Part shown: piece by piece, positions 1 to 5,357 of the stretch
Position numbering within the stretch: position 1 is the first letter of the stretch
How the letters are laid out: the number at the start of each line of letters is the position of its first letter
Source: Alphaproteobacteria bacterium
GTDB taxonomy: Bacteria; Pseudomonadota; Alphaproteobacteria; RF32; CAG-239
Assembly: GCA_017650255.1 (NCBI GenBank)
Contig: JAGCFG010000047.1
Coordinates: 1 to 5,589 of the forward strand
Direction: 5' to 3'
Length of the DNA stretch: 5,589 nucleotides
Translations under genes and position numbers: made by a program
Notes under the pieces: model-generated
Told to the model about the DNA's origin: nothing
Databases searched by the model: none
Seen by the model: the letters and a program-made list of their open reading frames with translations, nothing else

Positions 1-395
1 AATCTATAAAGGGATTTGCGCAGGCAAAAGGAAGGTTGTCTAAGCCGGCGAGGGGCAGTATTGCTGTTTCCTACGGGGAAGAGACTTCCAAGGGGGTTAC
101 GTCAAAAGGAATTTCTATTTTGACACGTCCGCAAGCGCAGGTTATTTCGCCTTATGACGGGGCGGTTATTTTTGCAGGACCGTTTCGAGGATATGGCAAG
201 TTAATTATTATTGAACACGGAGAGGGATATATGTCGCTTTTAGCCGGTATGGACTCTATTGATTGTGATGTTGGGCAGATGCTTTTGGCCGGTGAGCCGG
301 TGGGTGTGATGCCTAATGATGCTGACAGTCATTTGTATGTTGAGTTACGCAAAGATAATAAGCCTATTGATCCGCGGGCTTGGATTGCAAACTGA
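1..395 (+). CDS. Murein hydrolase activator, EnvC-like, C-terminal LytM (M23-fold) domain; 5'-truncated by the window
   Basis: The reading frame is open from the window edge (first full codon at position 3) to the TGA at 393-395, so only the C-terminal ~130 residues are present. A TTG at 36 lies inside the domain and is not a credible start. The upstream residues FAQAKGRLSKPARGSIAVSYG match the linker and first strand that open the LytM domain of EnvC-type proteins. RGYGKLIIIEHGEGYMSLL and the terminal P-x-D-P-R-A-W also fit that family. Zinc ligands of active M23 peptidases are mostly lost: the H-x-G-x-D site reads S-K-G-I-S, the second His position is Gly (LLAGMDS), and HLH is HLY (330-338). 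Known EnvC proteins are likewise inactive and act in the periplasm by switching on amidases that split septal peptidoglycan. The assignment to activator rather than enzyme is inferred from those residues. The ctp gene follows after 31 bases, probably in one operon. NlpD-like or another degenerate M23 protein is the alternative. Confidence 0.85.
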   Translation, partial: SIKGFAQAKGRLSKPARGSIAVSYGEETSKGVTSKGISILTRPQAQVISPYDGAVIFAGPFRGYGKLIIIEHGEGYMSLLAGMDSIDCDVGQMLLAGEPVGVMPNDADSHLYVELRKDNKPIDPRAWIAN

Positions 396-426
396 GGGGT
401 ATAACTTTAATTACGGGAAAACAAAT

Positions 427-1716
427 ATGTTTAGAAAACTGACAATCTTTACTTTTATGATGTTTTTTGCTTCTGGCTGTGTTATTGCGGCAGATGATAA
501 AAAGGCGGCAGATGAAGAAGATTTTGATGCTTATGAAATGCTCAATCTTTTCGGTGAGATTATGGAAAGAACTAAGACTTCTTATGTAGAAGAAGTGACG
601 GACAGAAAACTTATTGAATCTGCTATCAATGGTATGCTTTCTTCGCTTGATCCGCACTCCAGTTTTTTGGATACTAAAAGTTATAAATATTTGACCGAGC
701 AGACAAAAGGAAAATTTGGTGGTTTGGGTATTGAAGTAACAATGGAAAACGGTGTTGTGAAGGTTGTTTCTCCGATTGATGATACTCCTGCTTTTCGTGC
801 TGGTTTGAAGCCGGGCGATTATATTATTTCTTTGGACGGCAAACCTGTTATTGGTATGACGCTTAATGAAGCTGTTGAAAAAATGAGAGGAAAGCCAGGT
901 ACAAAGATAAAACTTACAATCCGCAGGGCTAATGAAAAAGCTTTTGATGTTGTTTTAACACGCGAGGAAATCAGAATACAGTCCGTAAAACACTCTATCA
1001 AGGATAAAGACATTGCATATATAAGAATTTCGTCTTTCAATGAGGAATCGGATAAAAGCATTAAAGAAGCTTTTGCGAAAATGCAGAAAGAAACCCAAAA
1101 TAAGATTAAAGGCCTTATTATTGACGTAAGGAACAATCCAGGAGGTTTGTTGGATCAGGCAGTTGCAATATCTGATTTGTTCTTGGAGAAAGGAGAAATT
1201 GTTTCAACTCGTTCACGCAATGAAGAGGATACGTTGAAATATAATGCGACCGAGGGAGATATTGCTAAAGGATTGCCCATTGTCATTATGATTAATGATG
1301 GTTCTGCTTCTGCTTCGGAAATTGTGGCTGGTGCTTTGCAAGACCACAAGAGAGCGGTTGTGTTGGGTGAAAAATCTTTTGGAAAAGGTTCCGTTCAAAG
1401 TGTTGTTCCGTTTGGCAAATATGGAGCCATAAGATTGACCACTGCTCGCTATTATACTCCGTCTGGCAGGTCAATTCAGGCAAAAGGTATCGAACCTGAC
1501 ATTTTGGTTAAACCCGCAAAGCTGGAAGAGTTTGACAACGGCGGAATATCTATCAGCGAAGCAGAGCTTAAAAATGCTTTGAAAAATGATAATATTGAAG
1601 ACGGTGACAAAAATGCCAAGAAAACAGCATCCAAAGATGATGATTTGAGCAAAGATTATCAGCTTTTGAGGGCGGTCGATACAATTAAGGCCTTGAGTAT
1701 TTATAATAAAGAATAG
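427..1716 (+). CDS. ctpA: Carboxy-terminal processing protease, S41 family, PDZ-containing
   Basis: This is a 429-residue periplasmic serine protease that cleaves substrates near their C-termini, of the CtpA/Prc type. The ATG at 427 is chosen because GGGA lies 8 bases upstream (415-418) and it gives a proper signal sequence (MFRKL, then a hydrophobic stretch to about residue 21). An upstream in-frame ATG at 316 would overlap the previous gene and bury that signal. Order of parts: N-terminal cap with SLDPHSSFLD (73-82), PDZ domain about 96-170 with GGLGIEV, S41 core with DVRNNPGGLLDQA (233-245), GSASASEI (292-299) and FGKGSVQ (318-324). By the 25-residue Ser-Lys spacing of Prc, the catalytic dyad is Ser295 and Lys320, with Gln324 as the third conserved residue; all are present. 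The length is normal for the family. A Lys/Asp-rich low-complexity stretch (about 380-410) lies near the C-terminus. Residues 15-18 read ASGC and could be a lipobox. Targets here are unknown; in other bacteria they include peptidoglycan hydrolases. Confidence 0.95.
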   Translation: MFRKLTIFTFMMFFASGCVIAADDKKAADEEDFDAYEMLNLFGEIMERTKTSYVEEVTDRKLIESAINGMLSSLDPHSSFLDTKSYKYLTEQTKGKFGGLGIEVTMENGVVKVVSPIDDTPAFRAGLKPGDYIISLDGKPVIGMTLNEAVEKMRGKPGTKIKLTIRRANEKAFDVVLTREEIRIQSVKHSIKDKDIAYIRISSFNEESDKSIKEAFAKMQKETQNKIKGLIIDVRNNPGGLLDQAVAISDLFLEKGEIVSTRSRNEEDTLKYNATEGDIAKGLPIVIMINDGSASASEIVAGALQDHKRAVVLGEKSFGKGSVQSVVPFGKYGAIRLTTARYYTPSGRSIQAKGIEPDILVKPAKLEEFDNGGISISEAELKNALKNDNIEDGDKNAKKTASKDDDLSKDYQLLRAVDTIKALSIYNKE

Positions 1717-1725
1717 GCTTTTGTT

Positions 1726-2175
1726 ATGTCGAAGAATTATCGCCGCTGTGTGGGAATTGTGCTTGTTAACAATGACAAAAAAGTGTTGTTGTGCGAAAGG
1801 GCTGATATAGCCGGACAATGGCAGTTCCCGCAGGGAGGTGTTGAAAATGGAGAAACTGTTTTGGAGGCGGCTTATCGCGAGCTTAAGGAAGAGACATCCG
1901 TTGTTTCGGTTGAGCTTGTCGGTTATAGTGAAGAGGCGTTTGCTTATGATTTTCCTAACGAGGTTGCAAAGCGTCTAAAGCGAGACGGGCAGGCAATAAG
2001 CTGGGTGTTTTTGAAGTTTTGCGGACAGGAGAGCGAAATAAATTTGGATACTGTAAATCGTGAATTTATAAACTGGCGTTGGGCAGATATGAAGGATGCG
2101 GTTGATAATATTGCTAATTTTAAGCGCTTGGTTTATGAAAAAGCGGCGATGCAGTTTGAAAGAGTTGTAAAATGA
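1726..2175 (+). CDS. rppH: RNA pyrophosphohydrolase (Nudix family)
   Basis: This is a 149-residue cytoplasmic Nudix hydrolase that removes pyrophosphate from the 5'-triphosphate end of mRNAs, exposing them to 5'-end-dependent RNase attack. Evidence: the N-terminus YRRCVGIVLVN and the WQFPQGG signature (32-38) are typical of RppH rather than of generic Nudix proteins. The Nudix box spans residues 37-59 in the form G-x5-E-x7-R-E-L-x-E-E-x-S-V, with metal-binding Glu52, Glu55 and Glu56 intact. The usual Gly near the end of the box is Ser58. The C-terminal part has the W-R-W and F-K-R-L-V-Y-E motifs of the family. The ATG lies 9 bases after the ctp stop. The only Shine-Dalgarno-like bases are AGG at 1715-1717, which overlap that stop, so translation may depend on ribosomes finishing ctp. 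The length is close to other RppH proteins (about 150-175). A plain dinucleoside polyphosphate hydrolase is the less likely alternative. Confidence 0.93.
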   Translation: MSKNYRRCVGIVLVNNDKKVLLCERADIAGQWQFPQGGVENGETVLEAAYRELKEETSVVSVELVGYSEEAFAYDFPNEVAKRLKRDGQAISWVFLKFCGQESEINLDTVNREFINWRWADMKDAVDNIANFKRLVYEKAAMQFERVVK

Positions 2176-2912
2176 ACGAAGAAGACAGACAAAATTTGGT
2201 GGAATTGGCTTTGAGCAGCACTGTTTTTTCGCAGGTGCCACTTGATGAGGAACAGTTTGCAGCATTGCAAAATTTGAACGAATATTGTGTGCATATTGCT
2301 TTGCAAAATCCGGAAGTGGCTAAAAATCCGCTCAAAATTGCCTATAAAACCAACGAAGAATTTAAGATGGCTCTGGTGGCTTTTTGTCTGGCATATTCGT
2401 TGATTAATCCTCGCCGCAGAAGTGTGGAAGATAAAGATTTTTTTGATAAGAATATTGCAATTTATCAACGGCCGGATAATGTGAAGGAAATCAGTTTCGG
2501 TAATATTGATCAGCAATCGGTTGTTGAGGCAATTAATTGGGAAATAGTTGAAGATTGGAAACTTTATCGTGATGGTGAGCGCGGCGGAATTAAGGCTTTG
2601 GTTGATGAAAAAACTAATTTGACCGGTTTGGAGAATTATAAACGCGGCGGCAATCCTTTATATGAGTTTGCAAGATTTCACCGCAAGTTGATGGAAAAAG
2701 AAAACAGAGAAGCAATAAAAAGTAAAATCGAGGCGCAAAATGCTTTTAGAAATGCGGTGATATCTTCGGTTGCATCGGAGGCGGCAAAGCAGCAGCTTGC
2801 GCAGGGAAGAAGCCCGATTGATATTATTAATTCACTTTTGAAAGAAGAAGATAATTTGCAGATAGGTGCTGATAAATCAAGTATGCAAATTGAAGATAAG
2901 CGAAAGAAATAA
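2172..2912 (+). CDS. Uncharacterised 246-residue cytoplasmic protein coupled to rppH
   Basis: I do not recognise this protein. The ATG at 2172 overlaps the rppH stop in an ATGA, which indicates translational coupling. A weak purine-rich stretch (GAAAGAG, 2158-2164) lies in front. No signal peptide or transmembrane helix is apparent; the only clearly hydrophobic run is short (residues 66-78, in a region following KTNEEFKMA). The predicted character is mainly helical and charged: an acidic N-terminus (MNEED), a basic cluster RRR at 81-83, a helix rich in Glu/Lys/Arg from about 165 to 192, an Ala/Gln-rich helix at 195-211, and a Lys/Arg tail (EDKRKK). There are two cysteines (39 and 72) but no paired metal-binding motif and no nucleotide-binding motif. 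The length and normal-looking base composition support a real gene. No clear rho-independent terminator follows before the tRNA promoter. A link to RNA turnover is suggested only by its position next to rppH. Confidence 0.85.
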   Translation: MNEEDRQNLVELALSSTVFSQVPLDEEQFAALQNLNEYCVHIALQNPEVAKNPLKIAYKTNEEFKMALVAFCLAYSLINPRRRSVEDKDFFDKNIAIYQRPDNVKEISFGNIDQQSVVEAINWEIVEDWKLYRDGERGGIKALVDEKTNLTGLENYKRGGNPLYEFARFHRKLMEKENREAIKSKIEAQNAFRNAVISSVASEAAKQQLAQGRSPIDIINSLLKEEDNLQIGADKSSMQIEDKRKK

Positions 2913-2937
2913 TTTTTCGGTATTGCAAAATAGTTCC

Positions 2938-2966
2938 TTGACAGGTTGAGGCATTTGTAATAGCGT
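2938..2966 (+). promoter_or_regulatory. Predicted housekeeping sigma promoter for tRNA-Ala
   Basis: A perfect -35 box TTGACA (2938-2943) is followed, after exactly 17 bases, by TAGCGT (2961-2966), which keeps the most conserved -10 positions (TA at the start, T at the end) but is otherwise weak. The next bases, GGCG (2967-2970), form a G/C-rich discriminator, as is usual for stringently controlled stable-RNA promoters. Transcription would begin near 2973, about 13 bases before the mature tRNA. The -35 box and spacing are seen directly; start site and regulation are inferred. Confidence 0.6.
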
Positions 2967-2985
2967 GGCGATAGTTTATTTATGT

Positions 2986-3061
2986 GGGGCTATAGCTCAG
3001 CTGGGAGAGCGACAGGTTCGCAATCTGTAGGTCAGGGGTTCGATCCCCCTTAGCTCCACCA
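2986..3061 (+). tRNA. tRNA-Ala (anticodon CGC)
   Basis: A complete 76-base cloverleaf including an encoded CCA (3059-3061). The acceptor stem GGGGCTA (2986-2992) pairs with TAGCTCC (3051-3057), and A3058 is the discriminator base. The third pair is G:U (G2988 with T3055), the universal alanine identity element. D arm: GCTC (2995-2998) with GAGC (3007-3010), loop containing GGG. Anticodon stem: ACAGG (3012-3016) with TCTGT (3024-3028), closed by a G-U pair. Loop TTCGCAA puts anticodon CGC at 3019-3021, reading GCG. Variable loop AGGTC; T arm AGGGG/CCCCT (3034-3038, 3046-3050) with loop TTCGATC. There are no mismatches other than the two G-U pairs and no intron. Confidence 0.97.
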
Positions 3062-3069
3062 GGTTTTTG

Positions 3070-3094
3070 AGGAACGCAGAAAGCGTTCTTTTTT
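3070..3094 (+). terminator. Rho-independent terminator after tRNA-Ala
   Basis: GAACGC (3072-3077) and GCGTTC (3083-3088) form a perfect 6-bp stem around the loop AGAAA, followed by six T (3089-3094). A G-U pair and an A-U pair can extend the base. It sits 10 bases after the tRNA CCA, as expected for the end of this transcript. No A-run precedes the stem, so it should work in the + direction only. It ends just 19 bases before the next start codon. Confidence 0.85.
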
Positions 3095-3100
3095 GTTAGA

Positions 3101-3109
3101 GAGGAGAGG
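3101..3109 (+). promoter_or_regulatory. Strong Shine-Dalgarno site fixing the start at 3114
   Basis: GAGGAGAGG contains AGGAG (3102-3106) 7 bases before the ATG at 3114. This decides against a TTG at 3093, which lies inside the terminator T-run and upstream of the site. A GTG at 3117 is possible but less well spaced. Confidence 0.8.
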
Positions 3110-3113
3110 TGTT

Positions 3114-3542
3114 ATGGTGAAAAAATTTATTTTGGCTTTGGTTTTTGTTTTGCTCCCGATTAGTGTTCATGCGGTGGCATTTACGTGTTTGGAGTTTTAT
3201 TATGATAAAGATGGGCAAACGCACGCAATAGAGTGTAGATATGCGCATAAAAATCCAGATGTTAAGTGCCATGAGAAAGGCGATTTTTATTGGGATGGTC
3301 ATAGCTGTCGAAAAATTGAGGTCATTGAGAATTGCAAGAAACAAGGCGGTAGCTGGCGACAAGTTCAACTTCTTCCTGAGTCTGTTTTTGTGAATACATG
3401 TATCTGTTCTAAAAATTTGTTGTGGAACGGAAAAAGCTGCACAAATCGTTTGACATCGGAAATGAAACACAATGTTCGTAAAGTTTGGTGTGATTCTTTG
3501 CGAAAAGAGGTTAAGGTTTATATACCATCGCAAGCACACTAG
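3114..3542 (+). CDS. Secreted Cys-rich small protein of unknown function
   Basis: This is a 142-residue protein that I cannot assign to a named family. It begins with a clear Sec signal peptide: MVKK, a hydrophobic core (FILALVFVLLPI), and a likely signal peptidase I site after VHA (residue 20). The mature part of about 122 residues has nine cysteines (25, 41, 52, 65, 74, 96, 98, 109, 126) and no further membrane segment, so it is probably a disulfide-bonded periplasmic or exported protein. A duplicated element, C-x7-W-[DN]-G-x-S-C, occurs at residues 52-65 (ending WDGHSC) and 96-109 (ending WNGKSC) with identical spacing. Between them is C-x3-Q-G-G-S-W (74-81). The odd cysteine number leaves one free thiol or allows dimerisation. 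The gene sits directly behind the tRNA terminator with no visible promoter of its own, and 42 bases before an ABC exporter gene. Any link with the exporter is inferred from proximity only. Confidence 0.8.
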   Translation: MVKKFILALVFVLLPISVHAVAFTCLEFYYDKDGQTHAIECRYAHKNPDVKCHEKGDFYWDGHSCRKIEVIENCKKQGGSWRQVQLLPESVFVNTCICSKNLLWNGKSCTNRLTSEMKHNVRKVWCDSLRKEVKVYIPSQAH

Positions 3543-3570
3543 GCTTGAGATGTGTAATTTTTTAGCAGAT

Positions 3571-3575
3571 AAGGA
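3571..3575 (+). promoter_or_regulatory. Shine-Dalgarno site supporting the GTG start at 3585
   Basis: AAGGA lies 9 bases before GTG 3585. The next in-frame methionine is at residue 72, beyond the first membrane helix, so the GTG is the credible start of the exporter gene. Confidence 0.65.
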
Positions 3576-3584
3576 CTGAAATTT

Positions 3585-5357
3585 GTGACTGAGAAGCCTT
3601 TTCCATCTAGTTCATTCAAGTATTTGGTTGATGAATGTATTAAACCATATAAATGGGCATTTATTTTTTGTCTGCTGCTGGTATTTGCACAAAACGGAAT
3701 TTTCAATTTGCTGAATTGGCTGTTAGCCTCGGTTGTAGAGAGTATTAAGCAAGGTCCTACAGTTGAGGGATTGCACAGGACATTGTGTTTTGTGGGGATG
3801 CTTTTTGTTGCCGATTTTGCTGATGTTTTTTTGTTCAAAATTGCTTTGATGTATCGGCAGAAGAATTTTTATTTTCCGGTGCAGGAACGTGTGTATGGGC
3901 GTGCTTTGTCATATATTTTTGGACATTCGGTTAATTATATAGTCAACAAACAAACGGGAACATTGTTGGCTAAGACCAACCAGATTAATTCGATACAAAC
4001 GACATTTTCTTTGATTATTACGCGATTTTGGGCGCAAATTAGCGATATAAGTATAAAAATTGTGTTGCTCTCACTCATCAATATATGGTTGGGAGTGATT
4101 TTTGTGTTATGTGCGGTTTTTGTTGCGGTGGTTAATTATTATGCCAACAAACCAAGTGAGCGGCTTTCTAAGATGCAGGGAAAATCAGAATCTTTGTATG
4201 CGGGCTGGTTGGTAGACGTTGTGGCAAATATACGTGCGGTAAAACAGTTTAATCGCTCGGATTATGAAAAGAAGAGGTTATCGACGCTTTTGCAGCAATA
4301 TATCAAGATTAAGGCCAAAACAATGCTGGTGTGGTTTGCGGCTTTTACAGGTGTCGGGTGTTTTGTACGCTTGTGTTCTGTTGCGTTTTTGACATTTGCA
4401 GTTTATTTGTGGAGCAAATCACTGATTGGTGTCGGGGATATTGTTTTTGTTTTGCTGACACTGAATACAGGCTTTATGTGGCTTAGTGAATTGTGTGTTC
4501 TTTATCGACAGTTTAGAAACAATATGTCTTATGTGCAGGCGGGGTTGGAGCCTTTTTGTGTGGCTCATGAAATTGTTGATGCTGAGGGGGCCGAGCCGAT
4601 AAAAATCAAAAATGCGGAAATCGAGTTTAGAAATGTTGGTTTTGCTTATTCGGGGCAAAAGAGGATTTTTGACGGATTTAATTTGAAGATTAAAGGCGGA
4701 GAAAAGGTTGGAATTATTGGTTTGTCGGGCAATGGTAAAACAACTTTGATAAATCTTTTACAGCGCGCGTATGATATTGAAGAAGGGCAAATTTTGGTTG
4801 ATGGGCAAGATATTAAAAATGTTACTCAGCAAAGTTTGCATAAAAATATGGCAATTATACCGCAAGAAACAGTGTTGTTCCACCGTAGTTTGAGCGAAAA
4901 TATCGGATATGGGCAGAATGTGTCGAACAGAAAAATTGTCAAGGCAGCGCAGAAAGCCTATGCCGATGGCTTTATTAAAGTTTTGCCGGATGGATATGCT
5001 TCTATGGTCGGGGACAGAGGTTGCAAACTTTCGGGCGGGGAGAGACAGCGAATTGCAATAGCGCGCGCTTTGTTGCGGAACAGTCCGATTTTGATTTTGG
5101 ACGAGGCAACTTCGGCTCTTGACAGCAGATCGGAAAGTATTGTTGCCGAAGCGATAGATAATCTTGTTGAGAAACAGACGGTTATTGCAATAGCGCACAG
5201 ATTGTCAACGCTAAAGAAAATGGACAGGATTATATTTTTGGAAAAAGGCAAAGTTGCTGAAGATGGTACATTTGATGAGCTCAGAAAAAAGAAAAATGGT
5301 AAATTTGCTGAGTTGTGGAGATTGCAACAAATAGAGAAAAAAGAGGAGAGAGCATGA
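3585..5357 (+). CDS. ABC exporter half-transporter (fused permease and ATPase)
   Basis: This is a 590-residue inner-membrane protein with the exporter layout: a six-helix transmembrane domain (helices at about 24-48, 65-88, 140-165, 168-186, 248-275 and 283-305), then a nucleotide-binding domain from about 343. ATPase motifs in order: A-loop Tyr355 (FAYSG), Walker A GLSGNGKTT (379-387), Q-loop Gln427 (IIPQE), signature LSGGERQ (482-488), Walker B ILILDE (502-507) with catalytic Glu507, D-loop SALD (510-513), and switch His538 (IAHRLS). All key residues are present, so this ATPase half should be active. The length is normal for MsbA/MDR-type half-transporters. The start is GTG. Its stop overlaps the ATG of a second ABC half-transporter, pointing to a heterodimer. 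The substrate (lipid, peptide, drug or small thiol) cannot be read from the sequence. The C-terminus is Lys/Glu-rich (KKEERA). Confidence 0.95.
   Translation: MTEKPFPSSSFKYLVDECIKPYKWAFIFCLLLVFAQNGIFNLLNWLLASVVESIKQGPTVEGLHRTLCFVGMLFVADFADVFLFKIALMYRQKNFYFPVQERVYGRALSYIFGHSVNYIVNKQTGTLLAKTNQINSIQTTFSLIITRFWAQISDISIKIVLLSLINIWLGVIFVLCAVFVAVVNYYANKPSERLSKMQGKSESLYAGWLVDVVANIRAVKQFNRSDYEKKRLSTLLQQYIKIKAKTMLVWFAAFTGVGCFVRLCSVAFLTFAVYLWSKSLIGVGDIVFVLLTLNTGFMWLSELCVLYRQFRNNMSYVQAGLEPFCVAHEIVDAEGAEPIKIKNAEIEFRNVGFAYSGQKRIFDGFNLKIKGGEKVGIIGLSGNGKTTLINLLQRAYDIEEGQILVDGQDIKNVTQQSLHKNMAIIPQETVLFHRSLSENIGYGQNVSNRKIVKAAQKAYADGFIKVLPDGYASMVGDRGCKLSGGERQRIAIARALLRNSPILILDEATSALDSRSESIVAEAIDNLVEKQTVIAIAHRLSTLKKMDRIIFLEKGKVAEDGTFDELRKKKNGKFAELWRLQQIEKKEERA
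5344..5348 (+). promoter_or_regulatory. Shine-Dalgarno site for the second ABC subunit
   Basis: AGGAG inside the end of the upstream coding region, 5 bases before ATG 5354, supports the start that overlaps the preceding stop. Confidence 0.75.

Noticed and set aside
316..426. N-terminal extension of the ctp gene from an in-frame ATG at 316
   Set aside because: It would overlap the EnvC-like gene by 80 bases and place 37 residues ahead of a typical signal peptide. ATG 427 has a GGGA site and gives a normal secreted protein.
2133..2516. Minus-strand open frame opposite the rppH-coupled gene, and other long minus-strand frames (for example 3096-3539 and 4758-5198)
   Set aside because: They lie antisense to well-supported genes, encode no recognisable domains and show the Phe/Ile/Ser/Lys-rich composition of shadow frames in AT-rich DNA.
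3093..3113. TTG start at 3093 for the Cys-rich gene
   Set aside because: It lies within the terminator T-run and upstream of the strong AGGAG site. ATG 3114 yields a standard signal peptide.
3531..3563. Terminator after the Cys-rich gene: CAAGC/GCTTG inverted repeat followed by a T-run
   Set aside because: The stem is only 5 bp and the six T (3558-3563) begin 10 bases after it, so it is not a credible rho-independent terminator.
3545..3573. Promoter for the ABC gene: TTGAGA, 17 bases, GATAAG
   Set aside because: The -10 lacks both terminal T residues and overlaps the AAGGA ribosome site. A transcript starting near 3580 would lose that site.
5047..5196. Repeated GCAATAGCGC-like strings in the ABC gene
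   Set aside because: They encode the conserved ATPase motifs IAIARA and IAIAHR; the similarity comes from coding, not from a DNA repeat.
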